From Blastococcus mobilis (GTDB lineage Bacteria; Actinomycetota; Actinomycetes; Mycobacteriales; Geodermatophilaceae): a stretch of DNA of 64,000 bases. The stretch spans positions 62,001-126,000 of the forward strand of contig NZ_FZNO01000005.1 of NCBI RefSeq assembly GCF_900188025.1, in the 5' to 3' direction. Shown here piece by piece: positions 51,056-58,323 of the stretch. The stretch's first letter is position 1. Each line of letters opens with the position of its first letter. The notes beneath the pieces were generated by a model that was not told where the DNA came from, did no database searches, and saw only the letters and a program-made list of their open reading frames with translations. The position numbers were made by a program, and so were the translations under genes.

Positions 51056-51499
51056 ATGAGCAGCAATGACGTGACCCTGTGGGTGTCGCAGCCCGATGCC
51101 GGCGACGAGGCCGGCTACCGCACCTGGTTCACCATCGGGGAGGAGCCGCCGCGGATCAAGGTGACGTGCCCGCGCGGCGCCGGTGGCGACGTGTGCGCGC
51201 ACAGCCCCATCGTGGAGCCGGTCGACCTGGCCGTCGTCGCTTCCAACGGCGTGCGGCTGGTCGAGGAGCTGAAGGCCCTCGACGGGTGCGTGAAGCACCC
51301 GCGGACCGGCCTGGTGCCGTCGCTGACGGCCCGCCTCGCGCAGCTGGTCGGGCAGCTCGACCCGGCGATGGTCGGGCAGCTGGTCGGCGCCGCGGTCGAC
51401 GAGCTGACCCCGAAGGTGCAGATCGTGAACGGGCTGCCGACGTTCACCGGCGGACGGTCCTACACCATCCCTGCTCCGCCTGAGACCCCGGCGGGCTGA
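51056..51499 (+). CDS. Hypothetical protein downstream of the tail fibre
   Basis: A 147-residue protein: NDVTLWVSQPDAGDEAGYRT, IKVTCPRGAGGDVCAHSPIV, then a helical part LTARLAQLVGQLDPAMVGQL. ATG 51056 with AAAGG, 14 bp after the tail fibre stop. It could be a tail-fibre assembly chaperone or minor tail protein by position; no family recognised. Confidence 0.6.
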   Translation: MSSNDVTLWVSQPDAGDEAGYRTWFTIGEEPPRIKVTCPRGAGGDVCAHSPIVEPVDLAVVASNGVRLVEELKALDGCVKHPRTGLVPSLTARLAQLVGQLDPAMVGQLVGAAVDELTPKVQIVNGLPTFTGGRSYTIPAPPETPAG

Positions 51500-51502
51500 G
51501 TC

Positions 51503-51961
51503 GTGGCGTTCACCGGGCCGCTGATCGTGCGGCACCAGGACGACCGGCACTGGATCCTCGACGCGCGGCTGCCGTACGACGGCCGGACGCAGGAGTTCAT
51601 CGTCCCAGCGGGGTTCACCACTGACTTCGCGTCCGTGCCGCGGCCGCTGTTCAGCGTCATCCCGCACACCACGGGGGTGCTCGCCGCGGTCCTCCACGAC
51701 TGGTTCTGCGTGGGACTGGCGGAAGGCTGGTGCCCCGTGTCGGCGGTCGACGCGGACCGGATCTTCCGGCGCGTGCTCAGGGAGTGCGGCGTGCCGTTCG
51801 TGACCCGGTGGCTGATGTTCGTCGGCGTCCGCTGGGGTGCGCTGCTGAATCCGCACCGGCGGGCCGGCTGGTGGCGGGACGCGCCCGTCGTGCTCGGCAC
51901 GTCCGGGGCGCTGCTTGCCGCGCTCTGGTTCGTGTACGCCCTGGTCACCGGCACCCTCTGA
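51503..51961 (+). CDS. DUF1353 family protein
   Basis: A 152-residue protein with the DUF1353 pattern: FIVPAGFTTDFASVPRPLFS, LAAVLHDWFCVG, DADRIFRRVLRECGVP and a C-terminal hydrophobic helix (VVLGTSGALLAALWFVYALV). Found near the lysis or tail genes of many phages; function is not established. GTG start, 3 bp after the preceding stop. Confidence 0.85.
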   Translation: MAFTGPLIVRHQDDRHWILDARLPYDGRTQEFIVPAGFTTDFASVPRPLFSVIPHTTGVLAAVLHDWFCVGLAEGWCPVSAVDADRIFRRVLRECGVPFVTRWLMFVGVRWGALLNPHRRAGWWRDAPVVLGTSGALLAALWFVYALVTGTL

Positions 51962-52119
51962 GGTGCCCACGCGGCCCCTGTCGCAGCCCACGCCGGGCGC
52001 GACGGGGGTCGCCGGTGTCCGTACCTCACCGACAGTGACGAAATGCGTCCTGGGGCATCTGAGGGCGTTTCCATCTCACGCACAGTGATCGGCGGCTGGT
52101 GGCCTCCGCTCGTGCCGTT

Positions 52120-52130
52120 CGGACGGTCCA
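52120..52130 (+). promoter_or_regulatory. Phage motif CGGACGGTCCA (rusA)
   Basis: Match to 10 of 11 core bases, ending 4 bp before ATG 52135. Confidence 0.6.
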
Positions 52131-52134
52131 CCTC

Positions 52135-52743
52135 ATGCCCCCTGTGAACCGCTCCCCACGGTCCCCCCGCCCCGCCTACGGCCGCCCCGCAGCCCGCGCG
52201 GCCGGCGCCCGCGAGCCGAACCTGATGCCGAAGGTCAAGCTGATGGCCGCCGCGCTCGAGGACCCTGACGGCCGGTTCGCCCGCCGTGAGCAGATGCCGA
52301 CGGCGCCCCGCATGGACGTGCCGGCTGGCACCGAGCGCCGCATCCGGTTCGCCGTGCCCGAGTGGGAGCAGGTCGAGACGGAGAACGCCGTCGGCAACTG
52401 GCACCACCATCGACGCAGCAGCTTCCGCCGGAACTGGCGGTACGCCGCCCGAGACGCGGCCCTCGCCGCTGTCGAGGACCTCGCGGGCATCCGCGGCTGC
52501 CGCGTCGAGGTGACCGTCGCGCTGCCGTGGCGCGGCCGGAGCAAGAGCATCGACCCGGCGAACCTCCGAGCGACGACCAAGCCGATCCTCGACGGCATCA
52601 GCGACGCGCAGGCCGTGTGGCCCGACGACAACTGGACGTGGGTGACCGAGCGAGAGCCGCTGCCGTGGCAGGGCGACGATGTCGTCGTGCGCCTGGTCGT
52701 CGTCGACCCGGCCGCGCCGGGGGAGTGGAACCCGGCCGAGTAG
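52135..52743 (+). CDS. RusA-like Holliday junction resolvase
   Basis: A 202-residue protein. The RusA signature is KSIDPANLRATTKPILDGIS followed by DAQAVWPDDNWTWV; its acidic residues bind the catalytic magnesium. The N-terminal 60 residues are basic and disordered (SPRSPRPAYGRPAARAAGAR), then RIRFAVPEWEQVE. It resolves branched DNA before packaging. ATG 52135 follows the phage motif. The TAG stop is part of the terminator stem. Confidence 0.88.
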   Translation: MPPVNRSPRSPRPAYGRPAARAAGAREPNLMPKVKLMAAALEDPDGRFARREQMPTAPRMDVPAGTERRIRFAVPEWEQVETENAVGNWHHHRRSSFRRNWRYAARDAALAAVEDLAGIRGCRVEVTVALPWRGRSKSIDPANLRATTKPILDGISDAQAVWPDDNWTWVTEREPLPWQGDDVVVRLVVVDPAAPGEWNPAE

Positions 52744-52773
52744 TCCCGTCCCGTGCACCCGCGGGACGGGACT
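52742..52773 (+). terminator. Hairpin terminator overlapping the rusA stop
   Basis: 12-bp arms AGTCCCGTCCCG (52742-52753) and CGGGACGGGACT (52762-52773), 8-nt loop, followed by T. Confidence 0.75.
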
Positions 52774-53067
52774 TGGCGCGTCCCCGGGCGCGCGCACCGT
52801 TCCCGTCGGGTGTCCCGTCGCGCCGTGCCCACGAGGCGCGTGGCGGGGCGCCTCTCCATGCCGCCGGACGTTGCCGGAGCTTGTCCCGCGCTCGCCAGCC
52901 CAGCGCGTGCTGCTGCGGACAACGTTCCGGACCCCCTCACCCCGCGTCACAGGCGGGAACCAGCTGTCCCGCGCCCGGGGCAACCGACGTACCTCGATCG
53001 CGTGCAACTCAGGAGGGACGCGAAGATCGTCTCCGGAACTGTCGCACCGGCGATCAACAGTGATTGC
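52774..53067. other. Intergenic region after rusA
   Basis: About 300 bp with no convincing gene. The plus frame open through it is Arg/Pro-rich and has poor codon character. It probably holds the promoter of the gene at 53068; AGGAGGGA at 53011 is the only strong purine-rich site. Confidence 0.45.
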
Positions 53068-53523
53068 GTGACCACGCGACACGAGCACGCTCCGACCATG
53101 CAGCGCATCAGGACCGCGAGCCTCCCCGGAGTCGAACTCGTCGTCTGCAACCTCGAATGCGCGTCCCGGTGGCAGTTCACCCACCTGGCCGACCAGTTCC
53201 GCGAGGTCCGCGTCGACACCATCACCGCGCGCCCCCGACACGACTGTGCCGCGTGCGCGATGTGCGGAAAGACCCTCGCCCGCCCGACCAACGGCAGCTG
53301 CATCCGGCACGGCGACGACTGCCCGACCGTCGACGTGTTCGCGTCGGACTACTGCCGGCAGGTCGTCCGCCGCGTCGGCCGCGAGACCGGCGCCCAGCTG
53401 ACCGACGCCGGGTGGGAGTACCTGCTCGCGTACGCCGAGGAGTACGGGAACGACGTGCCGCGCATCGTCGCCGCGCTGGTCCGCGTGGAGAGCGACTGGA
53501 ACCGCCCCATCGCCGCTGCCTGA
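53068..53523 (+). CDS. Zinc-finger-like hypothetical protein
   Basis: A 151-residue protein: RIRTASLPGVELVVCNLECA, FTHLADQFREVRVDTITARP, a Cys/His cluster CAACAMCGKTLARPTNGSCI followed by RHGDDCPT, and a helical end (GWEYLLAYAEEYGNDVPRIV). GTG 53068 is chosen; ATG 53098 is an alternative ten codons later. The Cys-x2-Cys-x2-Cys array points to zinc binding. Unknown function. Confidence 0.6.
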   Translation: MTTRHEHAPTMQRIRTASLPGVELVVCNLECASRWQFTHLADQFREVRVDTITARPRHDCAACAMCGKTLARPTNGSCIRHGDDCPTVDVFASDYCRQVVRRVGRETGAQLTDAGWEYLLAYAEEYGNDVPRIVAALVRVESDWNRPIAAA

Positions 53524-53646
53524 CCCTCCACATCCGCAGCGGAACCCCCTCCACATCCGCAACGACGAGCGGCCCCGCACCTGTGTTCAGGTGCGGGGCC
53601 GTGGGGCGTCTTGCCGGTGCCTCTCCGTCGGAGGCGTCTTGCCGGT
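53524..53646 (+). repeat. Two pairs of short direct repeats around a terminator
   Basis: CCCTCCACATCCGCA at 53524-53538 and 53547-53561; GGCGTCTTGCCGGT at 53605-53618 and 53633-53646. The pairs lie on either side of the 53570-53601 hairpin. Confidence 0.75.
53570..53601. terminator. Bidirectional hairpin between convergent genes
   Basis: 14-bp stem (53570-53583 with 53588-53601, CGGCCCCGCACCTG on the left) closed by a TGTT tetraloop, between the plus gene ending 53523 and the minus gene ending 53692. Confidence 0.75.
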
Positions 53647-53691
53647 CGTGCGTGCTATTCCGACCCCTGGCGGATCAGGGGCGGTCGGGGC

Positions 53692-54099
53692 TCAGCCGAG
53701 GATGGTGAGCGGGATGCCGAGGCCGAGGGCCATGGTCATCTCTTCGCGGTCGCCGTCGATGTCGCGGCAGGTGCCGCACACCTCACGGCTGGCCGCGTGC
53801 GTGCCGACGACCTCTAGCAGCACCTCCGTGAGGGCGGGTGCGTACTCGGGGTAGACGGTCCGGGCGAGGTCCTCGGTGGTCTCCCGGAACTTCTTCCGGG
53901 CGATCTCTGCGGCGTGCGCCTCGGTCGGGTGGTGGCTCAGCTCGCCGAGGTCGCGGCCTTCGTGGGCCGCCTGGATGAACAGGCGGTAGACCGCGCTGCT
54001 GTCCTGGGCGACGTACGTGGTGCCGTCGGTGCCGGTGATGTTCAGGAACCGGAAGCCGTAGCTGTCGGTGCCGAGGAACACGTGGGTGCTGAGGTACAT
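53692..54099 (-). CDS. Hypothetical early phage protein
   Basis: A 135-residue protein: YLSTHVFLGTDSYGFRFLNI, TYVAQDSSAVYRLFIQAAHE, then a helical part EAHAAEIARKKFRETTEDLA and a CxxC in REVCGTCRDIDGDREEMT. ATG 54099 with GGAGGCG upstream. First early gene on the minus strand next to the tRNA-like element. No family recognised. Confidence 0.65.
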   Translation of the reverse strand: MYLSTHVFLGTDSYGFRFLNITGTDGTTYVAQDSSAVYRLFIQAAHEGRDLGELSHHPTEAHAAEIARKKFRETTEDLARTVYPEYAPALTEVLLEVVGTHAASREVCGTCRDIDGDREEMTMALGLGIPLTILG

Positions 54100-54288
54100 G
54101 GGGTTCGCCTCCGGAGGCTGGGGGGAGTTTCTGTAGGGGGTCCGGTGGCGGGGAGCTACCCCGTCACCGTCGTGCGGTGGGGCGGGGTGCAGCTCCGTGG
54201 TGCTGCGTTGGGGTTCGTGCGGGGGTGCCAGCTGGTGCTGGCTCTTCTCGGGGTTCCACACGTCGTGGTGAGTGGTGTGGGCCGATTG

Positions 54289-54395
54289 GGGCTCCGGCAG
54301 GAATCGAACCTGCACCTCCGTCGCGGTACTGGGCGACCCCCTCCTTGTCGGGGGCTGCTGTATCGCGGTCGCTCTGCCGTTGAGCGCACGGAGCC
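54289..54395 (-). tRNA. tRNA-like element, isotype undetermined (possibly degenerate)
   Basis: On the minus strand the 5' end GGCTCCG (54395-54389) pairs fully with CGGAGCC (54296-54290). A D-arm GCTC-AACGGCA-GAGC and a T-arm GCAGG-TTCGATT-CCTGC are both standard. The part between them is about 60 nt, too long, and contains a C5/G5 hairpin (CCCCC-GACAAGGA-GGGGG) without the U33-type anticodon loop. No encoded CCA; discriminator C. It may be a type II tRNA with an unusual variable arm, a decayed gene, or a tRNA mimic. Confidence 0.5.
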
Positions 54396-54556
54396 TGCCT
54401 GACGGGTGACCTTGCCCTTCCGACTCGCTACTGCCGTCGGCCCCGCCATGCTTCGGGGGAGGCGCTTTCGCGTTCGGTTCGAGGTCACCCTTCGCCCGGT
54501 GAGAAGCCGGGGTAGTCAGGGCTTGTGGTGCTCGCTTGTACTGGTCACTGTGCGGG

Positions 54557-54576
54557 CCGGAGGGGGTCCGGCAAGG
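54557..54576 (+). repeat. 20-bp repeated element, copy A
   Basis: CCGGAGGGGGTCCGGCAAGG, identical to 56432-56451. With the preceding G it forms a small stem GCCGGA/TCCGGC around five G. This copy overlaps the hairpin at 54568-54611. Confidence 0.75.
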
Positions 54577-54611
54577 GGCTGGGCGAACTTTCTTTTCCAG
54601 CCCCTTGCCGG
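54568..54611 (-). terminator. Hairpin downstream of the minus-strand HTH gene
   Basis: 15-bp arms CCGGCAAGGGGCTGG (54568-54582) and CCAGCCCCTTGCCGG (54597-54611) with a 14-nt loop, 10 bp past the stop at 54621. Confidence 0.65.
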
Positions 54612-54620
54612 CCCTCCCGG

Positions 54621-54872
54621 TCAGCCCTGGTGCAGGTGGATCCGGCGGGCGGACGCGGCCGGGTCGTACTCCACCCGAATCTCGCCGGCCTCCCGCAGCG
54701 TCCGGAGCGCGTACCCGACCTGCGTCGACTTCCGCTTCGCGTTCGGCTGCCTCCCGGTCGCCCGGGCGATGTCGGCGTTCGTCGCATCGGTGAACCCGAG
54801 GCCGTCGGCGAGGACGTTCAGCGCACGGCGCACGCTGTCGACCGGGCCCGGGTCAGTCGCGCGGCCCATCAC
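54621..54872 (-). CDS. Small winged-helix-like DNA-binding protein
   Basis: An 83-residue protein: VDSVRRALNVLADGLGFTDA, TNADIARATGRQPNAKRKST, QVGYALRTLREAGEIRVEYD. Helix-turn-helix spacing followed by a short beta wing suggests a winged helix. GTG 54872 overlaps the ATPase stop (GTGA); ATG one codon later is also possible. It may regulate or assist the early operon it belongs to. Confidence 0.7.
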   Translation of the reverse strand: MMGRATDPGPVDSVRRALNVLADGLGFTDATNADIARATGRQPNAKRKSTQVGYALRTLREAGEIRVEYDPAASARRIHLHQG

Positions 54873-55927
54873 GCGGCCTCAGCGTTCGCGTCGTCGTAGC
54901 TCACGTCGGCCAGCGGGTCGAACGGGTCGGCCGCCTTGACCGGCGCCACGGGCTTGCGGGCGTCCTGACCGGCGACCGCAGCGGCCTTCAGCAGCTCGTC
55001 CAGCTTGCCGCGGGCGATGGTGGCCTCCTGGTCGTTGCTGAACCCGGCACCGGTCCACAGCTCACCGGCGATGGTCTTCAGCCGCGCGGTCAGGTCGGCC
55101 GGCAGCCCGGCGGCCAGACCCAGCGCCGACGCCATCGCCGCCTTGCCCTCCGCGACCGTGACCTCGTCCGCGGACAGCGACGGCAGGACCCGCGCACCGG
55201 TGTTCCCGGCGCCGCAGCCCATCGCGTCGAAGATGAGCGCGTCCAAGTTGAACGCCGCCCCCAGCGGACGGGTACGGCCCTCGGGGACCTGCATCTCCGG
55301 ACGCAGCGACCGGGCCTTCACCAGTACCGGCGTGCGCGGCGCGGTGAACCGGACCCAGACGTTCACGTCGAACCCGAGGGACTTCTCCGCCTCGACCTTC
55401 CAGATCTTGTTGGGGGTGGGCTTCCCACCGACGACCTCGGCGACCTCCTTGCCGCGGGCGGTGACGACGACGATGCCCGGGTACGTCATGAGCAGGTCGA
55501 CGACGGCGCGCCACTTGCCCTTGGCCTTGTTCCACAGGTCCATCGTGATGTCGGCCTCGCCGGCGGACTTGTTCTTCCGACGGTCGGCGATCTGCTGGGC
55601 CTCCTCGCACAGCATCGCCCACAGCGCGGTCATCGAGTCGATGCCGATGACGTTCGGTGCGGCCGGGTCGTGAGGGAGGGCGTGCACCTCACGGAGCTGC
55701 CCGAGGATGTCGCCGTAGGTGCCGTTGTGCTCGACGACCTCGAAGTCGCCGAGGGTCATGTACTCGTCGGCGGAGCCCTCGCCGAGGTCGAAGTGGAAGA
55801 ACCGGCCGATGCGCTTGGACGAGCTCAGGGAGAGCTCGGCGTACGTCTTGCCGCTGCCCTCGCAGCCCTCGAGCAGGATGAACGGGTAGGGGACGAGGCC
55901 GGTCGGCTTGCGGGTCCGGAGAGCCAT
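54869..55927 (-). CDS. RecA-like AAA ATPase (Sak4-type single-strand annealing partner candidate)
   Basis: A 352-residue protein. Walker A is PFILLEGCEGSGKTYAELSL near residues 15-34, Walker B VIGIDSMTALWAML near 93. GRFFHFDLGEGSADEYMTLG and YPGIVVVTARGKEVAEVVGG are as seen in phage Sak4/RecA-core proteins. The C-terminal 130 residues are helical and end in acidic ADPFDPLADVSYDD, a possible SSB- or protein-binding tail. It likely acts in phage recombination or replication. ATG 55927. Co-transcribed with the HTH gene. Confidence 0.8.
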   Translation of the reverse strand: MALRTRKPTGLVPYPFILLEGCEGSGKTYAELSLSSSKRIGRFFHFDLGEGSADEYMTLGDFEVVEHNGTYGDILGQLREVHALPHDPAAPNVIGIDSMTALWAMLCEEAQQIADRRKNKSAGEADITMDLWNKAKGKWRAVVDLLMTYPGIVVVTARGKEVAEVVGGKPTPNKIWKVEAEKSLGFDVNVWVRFTAPRTPVLVKARSLRPEMQVPEGRTRPLGAAFNLDALIFDAMGCGAGNTGARVLPSLSADEVTVAEGKAAMASALGLAAGLPADLTARLKTIAGELWTGAGFSNDQEATIARGKLDELLKAAAVAGQDARKPVAPVKAADPFDPLADVSYDDANAEAA

Positions 55928-56035
55928 GATGGTGGGTCCAATCAAGTGCAGGGGGTTCAGGGAGTCGTTTGGGTCGGGGAGTGCGCGCCCGGGCCTCGAA
56001 CCCGGCGTGGCTGCCAGCCGCGCGAGAGGGAGGGG

Positions 56036-56368
56036 TCAGAACGGGGCGGTCCACGCTTCCGGCGTCGACGCGTGCAGCACGTCGTCGCGGCAGGACCAGC
56101 ACAGGCCGGCGAACCGGGTCGACGTGGTCTCCGCGACCGGCTCACCGCAGGCGCAGCGGGCCGGGGCGTCCCAGACGGTGACGCGCTGCAGCTGGGTCAG
56201 GGCGGCCTCGACGCGGGCAGCGTCCGGGCCGGTCAGCCCCCGGAGCGCGGACCGCAGCGAGGACTCGGCGGTGTGCAGGTCGAACGCGACAGCGGCAGCG
56301 TCGACGGCGGGACGGGTGCGGCGGGCGACCATCGCGGCGGTCATCTGCTCGGCGGTGACGACGGACAT
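56036..56368 (-). CDS. Hypothetical protein with C-terminal zinc ribbon
   Basis: A 110-residue protein: helical N-terminal part (AEQMTAAMVARRTRPAVDAA, SSLRSALRGLTGPDAARVEA) and a Cys-rich end (APARCACGEPVAET, FAGLCWSCRDDVL). ATG 56368 with AAGGAG upstream. Two CxC/CxxC pairs suggest a zinc ribbon. Upstream of the ATPase in the same direction. Confidence 0.65.
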   Translation of the reverse strand: MSVVTAEQMTAAMVARRTRPAVDAAAVAFDLHTAESSLRSALRGLTGPDAARVEAALTQLQRVTVWDAPARCACGEPVAETTSTRFAGLCWSCRDDVLHASTPEAWTAPF

Positions 56369-56431
56369 GGCGGGCTCCTTGCGGCTGGGGTTCAACCGCG
56401 GGGGAAGCGGCTGTGACCCCTACGGTCCGCG

Positions 56432-56451
56432 CCGGAGGGGGTCCGGCAAGG
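56432..56451 (+). repeat. 20-bp repeated element, copy B
   Basis: Exact second copy of CCGGAGGGGGTCCGGCAAGG, 63 bp upstream of the gene starting at 56368. It is followed by GAGCTGGAC and an A6 run at 56460. Confidence 0.75.
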
Positions 56452-56572
56452 AGCTGGACAAAAAATCTCGCCAGGCCCCTGACCAGGGCGTTTGTAGCGG
56501 ACCCGTGCACGATCCGCGCACCGCGGCACCGTGCCCTCGTACACGCGCGAAGGGGTTCCGCGTGCAGGGGAA

Positions 56573-56607
56573 GACCCCCGCCCACACAGGCTCCGTGGGC
56601 GGGGGTC
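56573..56607 (-). terminator. Hairpin terminator of the upstream minus-strand operon
   Basis: 13-bp arms GACCCCCGCCCAC (56573-56585) and GTGGGCGGGGGTC (56595-56607), 9-nt loop, 35 bp past the stop at 56643. Confidence 0.75.
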
Positions 56608-56642
56608 GCTGCTGCTCTCAGCCGGTCAGAACCGGCGGCAGG

Positions 56643-57008
56643 TCAGCTCTCGGCGGGGCGAATCAGCGCCGCAAGCCGCGGCCCGAGGTCGGAGTGCCAC
56701 GACTCCTCAAACCGGTGCCCGGCGCCGCACTCGCAGCTCCGGCGGGCCATGACGTACAGCAGCGCGCACCGACCCTCGACGCTGTCCGCGCCGTGCTCGT
56801 CGACGACCGAGACGACCGCAGGCACCACCCGGCGCGCCACCACGCCGCGCTGAACCTCCAGCAGGCGAGGGGCGCCGGCCTCGTCGGCCAGGTCATCGAG
56901 GGTGCCCAGCGCGATGGTGGTGATCCGGTCGCGGAGGGACTGGTCGTGATGCGCACTCACGTCGTCGACATCGGCACGCGCCTGGGCACGCTGAAGGCCC
57001 CACCCCAC
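56643..57008 (-). CDS. Hypothetical early protein with CxC motif
   Basis: A 121-residue protein if GTG 57008 is used; GTG 56960 gives 105 residues. Core: SLRDRITTIALGTLDDLADE, EVQRGVVARRVVPAVVSVVD, and YVMARRSCECGAGHRFEESW. The CECGAGH segment may bind metal. No ribosome-binding site clearly favours either start. Third gene of the minus-strand block 57784-56643. Confidence 0.6.
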   Translation of the reverse strand: MGWGLQRAQARADVDDVSAHHDQSLRDRITTIALGTLDDLADEAGAPRLLEVQRGVVARRVVPAVVSVVDEHGADSVEGRCALLYVMARRSCECGAGHRFEESWHSDLGPRLAALIRPAES

Positions 57009-57038
57009 GAAGGGGGCAGGGCCACAGCGGTCAGCTGG

Positions 57039-57338
57039 TCAGGCGGCCACTGCAGACGCGGTGGCGACCAGTTCGGTGACGCTGCCGGTCCACCCGTCGA
57101 CCATCCGCAGCGCGACCCGCGCGACGTCGCCAGGCAAGTCGTCGTACTGCCACGTGTCGTTCACGGAGAGGCGCAGCGCCGTCTGGTGACAGCCGCGACA
57201 CACGCCGGTCTCCCAGGAGGCGAGCACAGCGCACTCACCCCAGTGGTCGAAGACATCTGAGTCGCGGTCGCTCAGCCGGTCGACGGCAACCTCGTACCAG
57301 TCGGCCGAGGCCCGCAGCAGCTCCGGGGGGACGCTCAC
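57039..57338 (-). CDS. Hypothetical early protein, paralogue of the gene at 63183
   Basis: A 99-residue protein: LRASADWYEVAVDRLSDRDS, WETGVCRGCHQTALRLSVND, and the C-terminus RVALRMVDGWTGSVTELVAT followed by ASAVAA. That C-terminus closely resembles the end of the protein at 63183 (RVAARLAPDFTGTLDELIST, ARAIAA). GTG overlaps the upstream stop (GTGA). Unknown function. Confidence 0.65.
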   Translation of the reverse strand: MSVPPELLRASADWYEVAVDRLSDRDSDVFDHWGECAVLASWETGVCRGCHQTALRLSVNDTWQYDDLPGDVARVALRMVDGWTGSVTELVATASAVAA

Positions 57339-57784
57339 CGGTCGCTCCCGTCGGCGTACACGGTCAGCGGTACAGCATCCTCAGCGGCGACCTCGCACAC
57401 CGCACAGGAGCCGTCGTCGAGGAGCTCGGCGTTGCAGCCGGCGCACGTCCCGGCCTCGTCGAGGGCCAGCAGCAAGTCGATGTGCCCCTCCAGGCCGACG
57501 ACCCGCTCGTGCTGGATGCGCCCGAACTCGCGCAGCAGGTCGTTCTCCTCTCGCAGCCGCTCCACCTCGGCGACCAGCGCAGCCAGGTCAGCCGGCGCGT
57601 GCGCGATCAGGGCCGCGTTCGCCTTCTCCTCCAGCGAGGGGCGGGAGGACAGTGCGCAGAGGGCCAGGTTCGGCCGGTCCACGGCCTCCACCGTGGAGGG
57701 GTCGTCGGGGTCCAGCGCCCACGGTCCGGGCGAGGCGTTGTAGAGGCGGAGGTGGATCGGTGCCAGGTCGACAGGGGTGCTCAT
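57335..57784 (-). CDS. Hypothetical early protein with coiled coil and zinc ribbon
   Basis: A 149-residue protein: N-terminal domain (HLRLYNASPGPWALDPDDPS, AALIAHAPADLAALV), a coiled coil (AEVERLREENDLLREFGRIQ) and a C-terminal ribbon (EAGTCAGCNAELLDDGSCAV, CEVAAED). The first part, with its 'asPGPW ... DA.LIAhAPaDL' pattern, resembles phage ead/Ea22-like proteins. ATG 57784; ATG 57796 is an alternative. First gene of this minus-strand block. Confidence 0.65.
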   Translation of the reverse strand: MSTPVDLAPIHLRLYNASPGPWALDPDDPSTVEAVDRPNLALCALSSRPSLEEKANAALIAHAPADLAALVAEVERLREENDLLREFGRIQHERVVGLEGHIDLLLALDEAGTCAGCNAELLDDGSCAVCEVAAEDAVPLTVYADGSDR

Positions 57785-57893
57785 CAGGGGTTCCATCTGC
57801 GGCCGGGGAAGGGGAAACCGGCGTCGCCCCCCTCACCGTCCGGACCCCCACCGGCCAGTGCAGCCATCCCACCCAGCAGGCACGATCGAACGC

Positions 57894-58292
57894 ATGGACC
57901 CCGACGACCCCCGGTTCGTCCGGCTCACCGACGACGAACGCCTCACCGAGCTCGCCGCTGCTCAGGACGACGCCGCAGACGCCCGCGAGCGCATCCACCA
58001 GCTCGAGGCCGCACTGCGCACCGCCGACGCGGCTCTCGCTCAAGCCCAAGCCGGCGTCGACCGCCTGCAAGCCGAACGCGACGCCGCCCGCGCATCCCTC
58101 GCCGTCGCCGAGGAATCCGTGCGCCGGCAGCAGGACCTCCTCGCCGAGGCGCTCAACCAGATCGAGGAAGCCCGCGCGTGGGCCCGCACCTGCTGGGCGG
58201 CCGCGCAGCCCCCGTACACCGGCCGCATCACCCCACCCGGCCCCGTCCCCACCTGGCTCGCCCCGGACACGGCCGAAGGCCCCAGGGAGTAG
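57894..58292 (+). CDS. Coiled-coil hypothetical protein
   Basis: A 132-residue protein dominated by a coiled coil (ERIHQLEAALRTADAALAQA, GVDRLQAERDAARASLAVAE, ESVRRQQDLLAEALNQIEEA) and ending in a Pro-rich tail. ATG 57894. The 20 bp before the ATG (GGCACGATCGAACGC) resemble those before the gene at 60314 (GGCACGGTCGATCGC), so the two may share control. Divergent from 57784, converging with the helicase gene. Confidence 0.65.
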   Translation: MDPDDPRFVRLTDDERLTELAAAQDDAADARERIHQLEAALRTADAALAQAQAGVDRLQAERDAARASLAVAEESVRRQQDLLAEALNQIEEARAWARTCWAAAQPPYTGRITPPGPVPTWLAPDTAEGPRE

Positions 58293-58323
58293 CTCCCCGA
58301 GGCCCTCAGCACCGCTCAGCGGC

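Larger units (their letters stand above)
54396..54620. other. Early-region intergenic segment with repeated hairpin
   Basis: About 225 bp without a gene. It contains GGGTGACC near 54404 and its inverse GGTCACCC near 54483, the 20-bp element CCGGAGGGGGTCCGGCAAGG (54557-54576) that recurs at 56432-56451, and the hairpin 54568-54611. Confidence 0.5.
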
